A stretch of 64,000 nt of DNA. It comes from Paractinoplanes maris. Its GTDB lineage: Bacteria; Actinomycetota; Actinomycetes; Mycobacteriales; Micromonosporaceae. Made by a program: the position numbers and the translations under genes. Shown piece after piece: positions 50,863-60,178 of the stretch. Location of the stretch: contig NZ_JALPVL010000021.1 of the NCBI RefSeq assembly GCF_023544465.1, forward strand, positions 1 to 64,000. The letters run 5' to 3'. Below the pieces are notes generated by a model. It searched no databases and was not told the DNA's origin. It saw only the letters and a list, made by a program, of their open reading frames with translations. Numbering within the stretch: position 1 is the stretch's first letter; every line of letters starts with the position of its first letter.

Positions 50863-51300
50863 GTGGCGATCCAGTCCATCGAGCGGGAGCTCTACATCGA
50901 GGCCTCACCCGACGTGGTGTTCGAAGTAGTCAGCGATCCCGAGCACGTCCGGCACTGGTGGCCCGACGAAGCCCGTTACAAAGTGATTCCCGGGACCCCG
51001 GGCGAGATCGTCTTCGGCGATCCCGAGGCGGGCGGCAAGGTGGTGGCGCTGACCGTCGTCGAGGCCCGCCCGCCGGAGTCGTTCTCGTTCCGCTGGACGC
51101 AGCCCGGCGGTGAGCCGGCCACGCCGGGCAACTCGTTGCTGGTCACCTTCGACCTGGTCCCGTCGGGGGAGGGGACCCTGCTCAAGTTCTCCGAGACCGG
51201 CTTCCGCGAGGAGGAGGTACGTGCCGACCACGTGAACGGCTGGGACTACTTCCTGCCCCGCCTGGCGCCGTACATCGCCACCGTCGGGGTGCGCCCGTGA
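50863..51300 (+). CDS. SRPBCC (AHSA1-type) ligand-binding protein, first of operon
   Basis: 145 residues from a GTG at 50863, with CAGGAGGC upstream. It follows the START/AHSA1 pattern: IERELYIEASPDVVFEVVSD, HVRHWWPDEARYKV, PPESFSFRWTQPGGE, LLVTFDLVPSGEGTLLKFSE and HVNGWDYFLPRLAPYI. These helix-grip proteins bind hydrophobic ligands or act as activators. The stop overlaps the ArsR start by 4 nt. Pairs of SRPBCC proteins with an ArsR regulator are common in actinomycetes; what they respond to is generally unknown. Confidence 0.85.
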   Translation: MAIQSIERELYIEASPDVVFEVVSDPEHVRHWWPDEARYKVIPGTPGEIVFGDPEAGGKVVALTVVEARPPESFSFRWTQPGGEPATPGNSLLVTFDLVPSGEGTLLKFSETGFREEEVRADHVNGWDYFLPRLAPYIATVGVRP

Positions 51301-51641
51301 CAACCGCGGTCGACGACGACCTGTGGTCGGCGATCGGCGACCCGACCCGCCGCCGCATGCTCGACCTGCTGCTGACCGAGGGCGCCGGCACCGCGACCAC
51401 GCTGAGCCGGCAGCTGCCGGTCACCCGGCAGGCCGTGGCCAAACATCTCGGCGTCCTGGACCGGGCCGGGCTGGTGCGCGCCACCCCGGCCGGCCGCGAG
51501 AAGCGCTACCAGGTCGACGACGCCGAGCTCGAACGCGCGGCGGCTCAACTGGCGGCGGTCGGCGCCGAGTGGGACGCCCGCCTCAACCGCATCAAGCGGA
51601 TCGCCGAGGCGATCCAGACCAAGAGGAGCGACAATGGCTGA
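51297..51641 (+). CDS. ArsR-family winged-helix repressor
   Basis: 114 residues. The DNA-binding segment is IGDPTRRRMLDLLLTEGAGT followed by LSRQLPVTRQAVAKHLGVLD, then the wing GLVRATPAGREKRYQV. There are no metal-binding cysteines, so it belongs to the non-metal ArsR group that senses other signals. The GTG at 51297 overlaps the upstream SRPBCC stop and the end overlaps the second SRPBCC start by 8 nt, so the three genes form one coupled operon controlled from 50792-50851. Confidence 0.88.
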   Translation: MTTAVDDDLWSAIGDPTRRRMLDLLLTEGAGTATTLSRQLPVTRQAVAKHLGVLDRAGLVRATPAGREKRYQVDDAELERAAAQLAAVGAEWDARLNRIKRIAEAIQTKRSDNG

Positions 51642-52071
51642 CATTCTGCATCGGATCGGCGTCCAGGACGCGAGCCCCCAGCAGGTCTACGAGGCCCTGA
51701 CCACCGTCGACGGCCTGGCCGCCTGGTGGACGGCCGACACCACGGAATCCGATGGCCTGCTGCGGTTCCGGTTCCCGCCGGTCGGCGGCTTCGACATGGA
51801 GGTCCTCGAGACCCGCCCGGCCGAGTCCGTTCGCTGGCGTGTGGTCGACGGCCCCGAGGAGTGGATCGGCACCACGATCGACTTCAAGCTGCGCCACGAC
51901 GGCGACTACACCATCGTGCTGTTCGAACATCAGGGCTGGAAGGAGCCGGTCGAGTTCATGAACCACTGCAGCACCAAATGGGCCTCCTACCTGCTGAGCC
52001 TCAAGTCGCTGGTGGAAACCGGCCGCGGCGCCCCCGCCCCGGACGACGTACAGATCAGCGACTGGCACTGA
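51634..52071 (+). CDS. SRPBCC (AHSA1-type) ligand-binding protein, third gene of operon
   Basis: 145 residues. ILHRIGVQDASPQQVYEALT, VDGLAAWWTADTTES, LRFRFPPVGGFDMEVLE and HQGWKEPVEFMNHCSTKWAS, with LLSLKSLVETGRG at the end, match the AHSA1/SRPBCC fold. It is related to the first gene of the operon but clearly diverged. Translation is coupled to arsR through an 8-nt overlap (ATGGCTGA). The ligand is unknown. Confidence 0.86.
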   Translation: MADILHRIGVQDASPQQVYEALTTVDGLAAWWTADTTESDGLLRFRFPPVGGFDMEVLETRPAESVRWRVVDGPEEWIGTTIDFKLRHDGDYTIVLFEHQGWKEPVEFMNHCSTKWASYLLSLKSLVETGRGAPAPDDVQISDWH

Positions 52072-52126
52072 CCGGCTCACTCGACCGGCCGTGCCGCCGG
52101 CAGCAAGAACACGGCCGGTCACGTCA

Positions 52127-54532
52127 TCATCGGTCACCGGTGAGCGCGGAGAGGTGAGCGCGGATCTGGTACGCCTCGGGACGGCCGAGTCCGGTGTAGA
52201 TGGCCAGGGCCTGGCGGTGGTGCTCGCGGGCGAGCACCGGGTCACCAAGTGCGCGGTGGGCGTGACCGATACCGGTCAGGGCGCGAGCCTGCTGCGGGCG
52301 GTCACCGGTGCCGGCGGCGATCGCCCGTGCCGCGGCGTGGTGGCCGAGGGCCTCGGCGGGGCGGCCGAATCTCCGGGCCGTCTCGCCGAGGCTGTTGAGT
52401 ACCCGGGCCTCGCCGATCCGGTCGCCGGTCTCCCGGCAGACGGCCAGGGCCTGCTCCTGATGCCCGGTGGCCCGCCGGTCGTGGCCGAGGCGGGTGTGCA
52501 GGAGCCCGAGTCCTTCCAGCGTCCACGTCTCGCCGGCCGGATCACCGGTCTGCCGGAACAGGGTCAGCGCCCGCCGGAGGTGCCCGGCGGCGGACCCGGT
52601 CCGGCCCAGCTCCAGGTGGACCAGGCCCAGACCTTCCCGGGCGTAGGCTTCGCCGAGCCGGTCGTCCATCTGCTGGAACAGGATCAGAGCCTGCGCGCTG
52701 CGGCCGTCCGGGTCGCCGGGCACGTCCGGTGCGCGGCGTTGCCCGGTCGGGCTGCCCGCGCTCCGGAACAGGTCCGCGGCCCGCTGCAGGGCTGCGGCGG
52801 CCCGCCCGTGGTCGCCGAGCCGCCCGTACGTGAAGCCGATGTCGAGCAGGGCGGTGGCCTGCCCGGTCACGTCGCCCAGCCGGACGGCCGCGTGGAAACC
52901 CTGATCGTGCAGCGTCAGGGCGTCGGCGTTGTGGCTGCCGGTGGCCAGATGGCGTTGCAGCAGACGCGACAACAGGACGGTGTGGGCCGGCCAGCCGTGC
53001 GTGGCGGTGTGCACGGCGACCGCGATCAACGGTGAGCGTTCGGTGTCCAGCCATCGGCGAGCCCGGCCTCCGGTGGTGAGGTCGGGGACCGGGGTGCCGG
53101 CCGGCCGGATCCGGGGCCGGACCGTCGCTTCGGCGGGATACAGGACGTTCATCGCGGCGGCCGACGCAGCGAGATACAGGTCGAACAACCGGGTCAGCGC
53201 TTCGTGTCGCTCGCGCGGGGGCTCCTCGTCGGCGGCCCGGACCGTGGCGTAGGCGCGGACGAGGTCGTGGAAGGTGTACCGGCCGGGGCCGGCATCCTGG
53301 AGCAGGTGATCGTCGCGCAACTGCCGCAGGCGGGACCGGGCGGTGTCCACGCCGGTGCCGGTGAGGGCCGCGGCGGCGTAGGCGTCGAAGTCCCGGCCGG
53401 GGTGCAGAGCGAGCAGGCGCAGCAGTCTCTGCCGGCCGGCGGGCAGATGCCGGTAGGACTGGGTGAGGGCGAGGTCGATGCCGGTATCCAGGCGCCGGTC
53501 GTGGTGGCGTTCGTCGAGCCGGTCGGCGTGCTCGGCCAGAGTCCAGCCCGGGGTGCCGCGGATGTGGCGGGTGATCAGGCCCAGAGCCAGCGGCAGATAG
53601 CCGCAACGGCGGGCGATGCGGGCCGCGGCCTGCGCGTCGCGAGCAGCCGGCGACCCGGGAAGGGCACGATCCAGGAAGGCCAGGGCCTCGCCGGGGGTGA
53701 AGGCGTCGACGGCCAGGTGGACCGCGGGATGCAGGCCGGTCAGGCGGCGCCGGCTGGTGACCAGAGTGACGCAGCCCTCGGTGGCCGGCAGCAGCGGGCG
53801 GACCTGCTCGGTGGTGGCGGCGTTGTCCAGCACGACCAGGGCGCGGGTGCCGGTGAGACGGTCGCGGAAGGTGGCGGCCCGCCCGGCGAGATCGTGCGGG
53901 ATCTGCTGGCCGGGCAGGCCCAGCAGGCGCAGGAAGCCGTCCAGGATCGCGGCCGGATCGGCCGGCGGCTGCGACGGGTCGGGATCGAACCCGCGCAGGT
54001 TGACGAACAGCACCCGCTCGAACGGTTGCTCCCGGTGCAGCAGATGACCGAAGTGAACGGCCAGCTCGGTCTTGCCGACCCCGGCCATGCCGGCGATCGA
54101 GGAGATCACCACGGGCGGTCCGTCCCGGGCCGCGCTCAGAAGCCGGTCGAGCTCCCCGGTGCGGCCGGTGAACCCGGCCAGATCCGCGGGCAGACGATCC
54201 TGGACCCGGACCTGGGACGCCGCCTCGAGCTCGCCGCCGATCACGCGTAGCGCCTGCCGCCACTGCGTCACGTACCCGGTGTCCGGGTGCAGCACGCCGA
54301 CCACGGCGAGCACCAGATCGGTGTCCAGCCGGCGCCGCGCGGGCTGGAAGCAGTAGGCCACGGTGGACCGGCGCGCCAGCTCGCTCGCCGGCCGGCCGGT
54401 CGCGACCCACCCCGCGTTGATCCGGTCCTTGATCACGTCGTAGGACGGGTTGCCGGCCCAGACCTTGAGCAGGCGCAGCCGATCGACGAGCTCGGGGAGA
54501 CTCCTCGCCGAGGCCGGATCGGGCGGTGACAT
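52127..54532 (-). CDS. NB-ARC ATPase/TPR regulatory protein
   Basis: 801 residues. The first 110 residues form a helix-turn-helix-like region (LRLLKVWAGNPSYDVIKDRI and the following helices). An NB-ARC/STAND ATPase follows, with Walker A GMAGVGKT (148-155) and Walker B in ALVVLDNAATTEQ. The rest (about 540-790) is a row of tetratricopeptide repeats (GLGLVHLELGRTGSAAGHLR, GLGLLHTRLGHDRRATGHQE, GIGHAHRALGDPVLAREHHR). This resembles AfsR-related regulators without the SARP domain. Targets are unknown. The gene is divergent from the small membrane protein gene at 54686. Confidence 0.85.
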   Translation of the reverse strand: MSPPDPASARSLPELVDRLRLLKVWAGNPSYDVIKDRINAGWVATGRPASELARRSTVAYCFQPARRRLDTDLVLAVVGVLHPDTGYVTQWRQALRVIGGELEAASQVRVQDRLPADLAGFTGRTGELDRLLSAARDGPPVVISSIAGMAGVGKTELAVHFGHLLHREQPFERVLFVNLRGFDPDPSQPPADPAAILDGFLRLLGLPGQQIPHDLAGRAATFRDRLTGTRALVVLDNAATTEQVRPLLPATEGCVTLVTSRRRLTGLHPAVHLAVDAFTPGEALAFLDRALPGSPAARDAQAAARIARRCGYLPLALGLITRHIRGTPGWTLAEHADRLDERHHDRRLDTGIDLALTQSYRHLPAGRQRLLRLLALHPGRDFDAYAAAALTGTGVDTARSRLRQLRDDHLLQDAGPGRYTFHDLVRAYATVRAADEEPPRERHEALTRLFDLYLAASAAAMNVLYPAEATVRPRIRPAGTPVPDLTTGGRARRWLDTERSPLIAVAVHTATHGWPAHTVLLSRLLQRHLATGSHNADALTLHDQGFHAAVRLGDVTGQATALLDIGFTYGRLGDHGRAAAALQRAADLFRSAGSPTGQRRAPDVPGDPDGRSAQALILFQQMDDRLGEAYAREGLGLVHLELGRTGSAAGHLRRALTLFRQTGDPAGETWTLEGLGLLHTRLGHDRRATGHQEQALAVCRETGDRIGEARVLNSLGETARRFGRPAEALGHHAAARAIAAGTGDRPQQARALTGIGHAHRALGDPVLAREHHRQALAIYTGLGRPEAYQIRAHLSALTGDR

Positions 54533-54572
54533 CGCTGACCCCCATGCGTCAAGGTCGATGCTCGAAGGCTAG

Positions 54573-54587
54573 TGACCGAATCGGTCA
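54573..54587. promoter_or_regulatory. 15-bp palindrome between the NB-ARC and small membrane genes
   Basis: TGACCGAATCGGTCA is a perfect 6-bp dyad around AAT, 41 bases from the NB-ARC start and about 100 bases before the GTG of the divergent gene. TGACCGAWNCGGTCA-like sequences are typical TetR-family operators. No TetR gene is adjacent, so the regulator would act from elsewhere. Confidence 0.45.
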
Positions 54588-54685
54588 GCCGGGTAGTGCG
54601 CGGGCCTGCGGCGGGCGGCGGGCATGCGATACCGTCTCGGGACTCACCGCCTCCAGCGTGGTGCGCAAGTCAAGCGAGGGAATTT

Positions 54686-55036
54686 GTGGGACTGCTCTTT
54701 CACCTGATCGCTCTGCCCTTCCGGCGCCCGCTCGTGGGGATCCTCATCGGGCTGGCCATCCTCGGTGGTGTCTTCGCCTACGACTGGGACAGCGCACCGA
54801 CGTGCGGCGGCTCCACGATGGAGCAGGGTGACGTCTGCCGCAAGGTCACCGACACGACCGGTTCCTCCGACCGGACGTTCGACGAGACCAAGGACAACCA
54901 GCGGTCCGCGCCCTACATCTGGGGCTCCCTGGGTGGCGCCCTGGTGCTCATCGGCGCGGTGAGCTGGCCGATCCGCCGCCGTCGTCGGGCCGCCCAGGCC
55001 GACGCAGCCGCGGCGACGGTCACGACCACAGCCTGA
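54686..55036 (+). CDS. Small two-helix membrane protein of unknown function
   Basis: 116 residues from a GTG at 54686, with GCGAGGG upstream. One hydrophobic stretch lies at the start (LVGILIGLAILGGVFAYDW) and another near the end (YIWGSLGGALVLIGAVSW). Between them is a polar loop of about 45 residues with two Cys (CGGSTMEQGDVCRK) that would face outward and could form a disulfide. The C-terminus is basic (RRRRRAAQADAA). A longer in-frame ATG at 54572 gives an unlikely N-terminus. Its stop lies directly next to the end of the convergent kinase gene. Confidence 0.6.
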   Translation: MGLLFHLIALPFRRPLVGILIGLAILGGVFAYDWDSAPTCGGSTMEQGDVCRKVTDTTGSSDRTFDETKDNQRSAPYIWGSLGGALVLIGAVSWPIRRRRRAAQADAAAATVTTTA

Positions 55037-56131
55037 TCAGAAGGGGGCCAGAGCGTCGTCGAGGTCGGCAGCCGAGGCGGCGCTCTCGTTCAGCAGGTCG
55101 TCGATGACCGACGCCAGCGGCGCCGGTAGTGACGGCAGCCGCCGGCCGATCGGGATGGGCGGCTCGCGCAGGACGACGGCGACCGGGTCGGCGCCCGGGC
55201 GGAAGTCGCGCGGCGGGAAGCCGGTGAGCATCCAGTACAGGCAGGCGGTCAGGGCCCACACGTCCACGTCGGGCCGGGCGTACTTGTAGTCGATCAGCTG
55301 CCGGCGGGGCATGAAGGCGACGCTGCCGGCGATCGCCCCGGTCGGCGTACGGCCGCTCAGCCCGGCCTGGTCGAAGGCCTTGGCCAGGCCGAAGTCGGCC
55401 ACCTTGAGCCGGCCGTCGGCCGTGAGCAACAGGTTCTGCGGTTTGATGTCGCGGTGCACCAGCCCGCGCCCGGTGGCGGTGGTGCCGTCGGCGTGCACGA
55501 CCGGGATCTCGGCGCTGTGCGCGTACCGCAACGCGGCCGCCGCCTGACGGGTGAGGGCCACGGCCTGCTCGACAGCGAACGGCCCGTGGCCGGCGATGCT
55601 GCCGCCGGGGCAGTATTCGGCCACGAAGCCCAGCGGCTCGGCCAGGCTGCGGTGGAAGCGCACGATGTGGGGATGGCGCAGCGCCGCGGTGCAGTCGAGC
55701 TCGCGGCGGAACACCTCACTCGCCCCCGGAACGGCCAGGGTCTTCACCGCGACCAGCCGGCCGTCGGGCTCGCGGGCCAGGTGCACCACGCCCTGCGCGC
55801 CGCTGCCCAGCTCACTCAGCACGGTCAGGCCGTTGTGCGTGACCGGGCGGATCACCACGCGCACGACCGCGTCGCCCAGCCACAGCTCATCGCCGTCGCC
55901 CAGCTCGCGCTCGCCGTCGATCAGGACCCCGTTGACGTACGTCCCGTTGTGGCTCCCGAGGTCGCGGACCACCACGCGCGGCGGCCGGATCAGCACCCGG
56001 CAGTGGCGGCGCGACACCCGGCGGTCGTCGCCGACCCGTACGTCGCACCCAGGATCACGACCGAGCAGCACCTCCGCGTCACCGGTGAAGGCGTGCTCCA
56101 CCCCGCCGGCCACGAGCACGAGATCAGCCAA
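55037..56131 (-). CDS. FHA-domain serine/threonine protein kinase
   Basis: 364 residues. Residues 1-95 are an FHA phosphothreonine-binding domain with Arg25 (LGRD), Ser40-Arg41 and His43 (VSRRHCRV) and Asn62 (SHNGTYVNG). A Hanks-type kinase follows: glycine loop LGSGAQGVV, Lys130 (VAVKTL), Glu144, catalytic HRDIKPQN (Asp228) and DFG (Asp246). No transmembrane helix is visible. The start is uncertain: TTG 56131 overlaps the upstream stop by 8 nt (TTGGCTGA), with in-frame GTGs at 56119 and 56113 as alternatives. It is the last gene of a four-gene operon. Confidence 0.85.
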   Translation of the reverse strand: MADLVLVAGGVEHAFTGDAEVLLGRDPGCDVRVGDDRRVSRRHCRVLIRPPRVVVRDLGSHNGTYVNGVLIDGERELGDGDELWLGDAVVRVVIRPVTHNGLTVLSELGSGAQGVVHLAREPDGRLVAVKTLAVPGASEVFRRELDCTAALRHPHIVRFHRSLAEPLGFVAEYCPGGSIAGHGPFAVEQAVALTRQAAAALRYAHSAEIPVVHADGTTATGRGLVHRDIKPQNLLLTADGRLKVADFGLAKAFDQAGLSGRTPTGAIAGSVAFMPRRQLIDYKYARPDVDVWALTACLYWMLTGFPPRDFRPGADPVAVVLREPPIPIGRRLPSLPAPLASVIDDLLNESAASAADLDDALAPF

Positions 56132-59100
56132 CGTCGGCTTCCCAGGCCAGCTCCCAGGCCCGCAGGCCGCCACCGATGTCCACAGTGACCATCATGGTGC
56201 CGTCGTCGTTGACCTGCACCGCGTGCAGGCCCGTCCGGTGCCCCTCCAGCGTCCGCAGGCAGCGCCCGGTGGCCAGGTCCCAGATCCCGACGGTGTCGGT
56301 CGCCCCGGCCACCACGGCGAACGTCGCGTCGGGGCCGAGCGCGAAGACGTCCGGGTCCTCCGGCAGGGCCAGCTCGTGCCGGACCTTGCCCGTGCCGGTC
56401 TCCCACACGATCAGCTTGGAGGTGTCGGGCGTGGCCGCCAGCTGCCGGTCGAGGCTGAACGCCACGTCGGTGTGGCCGGTCATGGACGGCCGATGGCTGC
56501 GGAACCGGTAGCGCTTCTTGCCGCGGGCCGCGTCGAGCCCGGTCAGCTCCATGTGCTCGGAGAGCAGCACGATCCGGTTGTCCGGTGTGAAAGAGAGCCG
56601 GGCGTCCTGCCACAGCGGCACCCGCGCCTTCCAGTCCGGCTTGCGGGTGTTCGGCCGCCACATCCGGACGTCGCCCTGCTTGTCCAGGCTCACCTGGCGC
56701 ACCGCGTCGGGGCTGAGCGCCACGGCCGCGATCGGGTTGTCGCCGGCCCGGATCGAGAACAGCTTCACCCCGGTGGCCAGCCCGCGCAGCCGCATCACCC
56801 CGGACTCCTCGCCGTAGAGGATCCGTTCGCCGGACTGATCCAGGTCGAACGCGGTGATCGGACCGCCCTCGCCCTCGATGATCTCGGTGCGGCCGTCGCG
56901 GATGTCGAGCAGCTGCAGGATGCCACCCCAGGTGAGCAGCACGAGCAGGTTTCCGCCCAGGGCCCACCGGATCTCCCGGGCCTTGCCCGGGCCGTGCTGG
57001 AAGGTGCCCGCCAGCCGGGCGACGGGGAAGTCCCACAGGTCCACGTGACCGGTCCATCGCCCGGTGGCCAGGGCCAGCCCGTCGCGGCGCAACGCGATGG
57101 CCGGCGGCTGGGTGAACAGCCGCTGCCCGTCCAGGTGATAGAGCTCCCAGGCGGCGATCAGGCCGGCCCGGCGGCCGTGCGGGAGCAGCGAGCGCCAAGC
57201 GGTCAGCAGCACGGGGTTCCGGTTGTGGCCGGGCACGTCACCGGCGGTCCGCAGCATCGCGGCGGCCTCGGCGAACCGCTCGCCGTCGAACAGGGCGCGG
57301 GCCCGCGCGAGCAGGTCGTCGAACGAGTCCTGGGCCCGGTGCAGCTCCGGGACCGGGCGCGGGCGCGCGTAACACCAGGGCGCCTCGTAGCCGGAGCCCG
57401 GCATCGGCCGGAGCGCGAGCTGATAGGTGCCGCCGAGCGCCACCGCGCGGCCGTCGGGGCTGATCGCGCCGGCCTCCACCCCGAAGATCAGCTCCGGCAG
57501 GTCGTCGTCGAGGGTGCGCAGGATGCGCCCGTCGCGCGGGTCGATGATCTGGGCCGACAGCGAGGGCCCGGCGGCCAGCAGGCCGGCGGCGTCCGGGGAC
57601 AGGGCCAGGACGATCTCGTACCGCAGCCGGTGGGTCGCCTCGCTCACCACGGTGTCGCGGCGGGCGTCCCACAGCACGAGTGGCCCGTCCTGCCAGGCGG
57701 CCACCGCATACCGGGCGTCCGGCGTCACCACGACCTTGTCACCCCGGAAATGGATCCACGGGGCGCCGGAGGCCAGGGTGCCCCGCCGCGGCCCGGTCCA
57801 GACGGCGGAACACGTGCCGGTGGTGACCGCCCAGTGCCGGACCGTGCCGTCACCCTCCTCCCGGGTGATGTTGCCGCCGAAGGACGCGGACAGCACCCGG
57901 GCGCCGGTCCGGCTCAGGGCCAGCGAGGTGACCCGGCCGGTGTGGCCGGTCAGGACGACCGGGTCGCGGGTCGTATCGGTCTCCCAGACCTGGATCAGGC
58001 CGTCGCGGTGCCCGGCCGCGACGTACCGGCCGTCGCCGCTGACCGCCACGGCCGTCGCGGCGAGGGCGTTGCGCTTCCAGCCGCGCGGCACACCGCCGGC
58101 CATGTCCCACACCGTGATGGAGCCGTCCTCGCGCAGGACAGCGCTGAGCCGGCCGGTCCCGTCCACCGCGATGGCGGTGACCTCGGCTCCCTCGGCCAGG
58201 ACCCGCGGCTGGCCGCCGCCGGCCGGCGTCCAGTGATGCAACCCGCCGCCGCGAGTGCCGAACAGCACGTGCTCGCCGTCCGGCCCCATGGCCACCGCGC
58301 AGACTTGGCGGGTGAGCGTCTCGGCGCTGATCCCGGGGGAGCGGCTCGCCCGTTCCCGCAAGGCGGCCACCGCCTCGGCCGAGGCCGGATCGGCGGCGGC
58401 GGCCTCGCGCAGCAACTCGCCGGCCCGCTCGTCCTCGTGCCGCTCGAGCTCGACGCTGCCCAGCAGCAGGGCTCCGCGGCCGGGCTCGGGGTCACCGCCG
58501 GCCGCCCGGGCCGCCTCGAGCGCCGAGACGACCTGCTCGCCGGTGATCTTGCCGCTGCGCCAGCGGTGCAGCCCGAAGTTGTAGACCGAGGGCAGGTGGT
58601 GGGGGTCGGCCGAAACCGCGTTCCGCCACAGGTTCTCGGCGTCCTCGACGCGGCCCAGGTCGAGCAGGGACAGGGCCTGGTTGGACAGGCCGTCCGAGCG
58701 CAGCAGCGCCGGGCGGGGGACCGGCCGCGGATACGGCTCGCCGGTCAGCTCGGCGTACAGCGTGGACAGCCGGGTCACCAGGTCGCCGAAGCCGTCGGGG
58801 CGCTCGGCGAAGCAGTCGGCGAGCAGGTCGGCCACCGCGGGTGGCAGGTCCGGGCGTACGGTCTCCAGAGCCTCCGCCGCGGCCTGACCGAACCGGGTGA
58901 TCCGCCGCCCGGCGAACATCTCGGCCACGGTGATCGCCCACGACCACACGTCGGTGGCGGTGGTCAGCCGCACGCCGCGGTCCCCGGCCGCCGCGGCCGC
59001 CTGCTCGGGCGACCAGTAGGCTGGGGTGCCCCCGCCGAAGGTGCCCTCGTGTGCGGCGACGGCCAGCCCGAAATCGGTGACCTTGGCCGTGCCGTCGGGC

Positions 59101-59519
59101 TCGAGCATCACGTTGGCCGGCTTCATGTCCTGGTGCACGAGGCCGCTGTCGTGCGCGTGCGCGATGCCCCAGGCGGTCTGGACGGCGATGTCGAGCTTCC
59201 CGGCCGCGTCGAGGCGCTTGTCGCGGATCGCCTCGGCCAGGCTGCCGCCGTCGACCCACTCGGCGAAGACCCGCGGGATGCCGTCGATCGTGCGGACGTA
59301 GACACAGTTGACCGTGTGCGGGTGCAGGCCGAGCCCGATCCACGTGCCGGCCTCGGCCTCGAACAGCGCGAACGAGGCGGACCCGCGCGGCGTCTTCACC
59401 GCCAGGTCGACCTCCCAGCCGAGGTGGCGGACCCGGTGCACGACGCCCATCCCGCCGGCCTGCGAGTCACCGAGAACCTCGTACTGCCCGAGAACGATCT
59501 CGCCGGTCGCCCACGGCAT
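56124..59519 (-). CDS. Serine/threonine kinase fused to TPR-like linker and WD40 propeller
   Basis: 1131 residues. The kinase domain (1-270) has a glycine loop (SQAGGMGVVH), Lys42 (LAVKTP), catalytic HQDMKPANV (Asp131) and DFG (149-151); the usual HRD is HQD. A TPR-like helical segment (about 280-400) includes GLSNQALSLLDLGRVEDAEN. The remaining 700 residues contain WD40-type repeats, such as GPDGEHVLFGTRGGGLHHW, VAVSGDGRYVAAGHRDGLIQ and ALSRTGARVLSASFGG. It has no membrane helix, so the propeller is cytosolic. It begins 2 nt after the DUF7019-like gene and overlaps the FHA-kinase gene. Confidence 0.88.
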   Translation of the reverse strand: MPWATGEIVLGQYEVLGDSQAGGMGVVHRVRHLGWEVDLAVKTPRGSASFALFEAEAGTWIGLGLHPHTVNCVYVRTIDGIPRVFAEWVDGGSLAEAIRDKRLDAAGKLDIAVQTAWGIAHAHDSGLVHQDMKPANVMLEPDGTAKVTDFGLAVAAHEGTFGGGTPAYWSPEQAAAAAGDRGVRLTTATDVWSWAITVAEMFAGRRITRFGQAAAEALETVRPDLPPAVADLLADCFAERPDGFGDLVTRLSTLYAELTGEPYPRPVPRPALLRSDGLSNQALSLLDLGRVEDAENLWRNAVSADPHHLPSVYNFGLHRWRSGKITGEQVVSALEAARAAGGDPEPGRGALLLGSVELERHEDERAGELLREAAAADPASAEAVAALRERASRSPGISAETLTRQVCAVAMGPDGEHVLFGTRGGGLHHWTPAGGGQPRVLAEGAEVTAIAVDGTGRLSAVLREDGSITVWDMAGGVPRGWKRNALAATAVAVSGDGRYVAAGHRDGLIQVWETDTTRDPVVLTGHTGRVTSLALSRTGARVLSASFGGNITREEGDGTVRHWAVTTGTCSAVWTGPRRGTLASGAPWIHFRGDKVVVTPDARYAVAAWQDGPLVLWDARRDTVVSEATHRLRYEIVLALSPDAAGLLAAGPSLSAQIIDPRDGRILRTLDDDLPELIFGVEAGAISPDGRAVALGGTYQLALRPMPGSGYEAPWCYARPRPVPELHRAQDSFDDLLARARALFDGERFAEAAAMLRTAGDVPGHNRNPVLLTAWRSLLPHGRRAGLIAAWELYHLDGQRLFTQPPAIALRRDGLALATGRWTGHVDLWDFPVARLAGTFQHGPGKAREIRWALGGNLLVLLTWGGILQLLDIRDGRTEIIEGEGGPITAFDLDQSGERILYGEESGVMRLRGLATGVKLFSIRAGDNPIAAVALSPDAVRQVSLDKQGDVRMWRPNTRKPDWKARVPLWQDARLSFTPDNRIVLLSEHMELTGLDAARGKKRYRFRSHRPSMTGHTDVAFSLDRQLAATPDTSKLIVWETGTGKVRHELALPEDPDVFALGPDATFAVVAGATDTVGIWDLATGRCLRTLEGHRTGLHAVQVNDDGTMMVTVDIGGGLRAWELAWEADVG

Positions 59520-59521
59520 GC

Positions 59522-60145
59522 TCAGTCGCCCAGCGCCACGAAGATCGGGGTGCCGACCAGCACGTGCATGCCCTCGTGGGCATCGAGTTCCGGATAAGGG
59601 CTCGGGCCGTACGCGAGTCGCTTGGCCACGAACTCGAGGCTCTGCTCGGTGCCGCGCAGCTGCCGCTGAGCCAGATGGGCGGCCGCCAGGGCTTGCGGCT
59701 GCCCGGTCTCCCCATCGGCTGCCAGCACGCCGCGCAGCCCCTCGACGATGCCGGGCAGCGACGACGGCGCGAACGGGTCGGCCGGCGGCTTCTCGCCCTG
59801 CAGGTGCCCGGCGGCGCCGCCGAGCCCGACGACCGTACGCTCGGTCGCGCCGCCGAAATAGACCAGCGACGACATGACCGGGCCCCAGCGCATCAGCATC
59901 CGGCCGCGGAAATACTGCCCCGGCTCGTCGACCGTGCCCACATCGGCGAAGTCGTCGAGATAGCGCACGACCCTCTCCAGGCGCGACACCCGGTTGGAGG
60001 TCACGCCCACCTTGCGTTTAGCGCTGGCCAGCTTGAGGTCGAAACCGACCTCGGACTCGCTGGCGCGGCCGAAACCGGGATCGATCTGCGGCAGCATCAT
60101 CTCGACTTTGGAATCACTGATGTAGATGTAATAGCGCAGCGACAC
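59522..60145 (-). CDS. DUF7019-like (SAVMC3_10250-type) protein
   Basis: 207 residues. It begins SLRYYIYISDSKVEMMLPQI and continues with a basic patch (KLASAKRKVGVTSNRVSR), GQYFRGRMLMRWGPVMSSLV and a C-terminal EGMHVLVGTPIFVALGD. I recall actinomycete proteins with this start and length being annotated as DUF7019/SAVMC3_10250 family, of unknown function; that should be checked. No membrane helix or enzyme motif is visible. It is encoded 2 nt ahead of the kinase-WD40 gene and 33 bases after the 300-residue protein, so it belongs to that operon. Confidence 0.7.
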   Translation of the reverse strand: MSLRYYIYISDSKVEMMLPQIDPGFGRASESEVGFDLKLASAKRKVGVTSNRVSRLERVVRYLDDFADVGTVDEPGQYFRGRMLMRWGPVMSSLVYFGGATERTVVGLGGAAGHLQGEKPPADPFAPSSLPGIVEGLRGVLAADGETGQPQALAAAHLAQRQLRGTEQSLEFVAKRLAYGPSPYPELDAHEGMHVLVGTPIFVALGD

Positions 60146-60178
60146 AGCGCCACTGTACTGACACCGAGCTATGTCTTC

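Noticed and set aside
55551..59597. A 1348-codon open frame on the plus strand opposite the two kinase genes
   Set aside because: The product is Arg/Gly/Pro/His rich without domains, and the minus strand encodes clear kinase and WD40 motifs. Long antisense frames are expected in DNA of this GC content.
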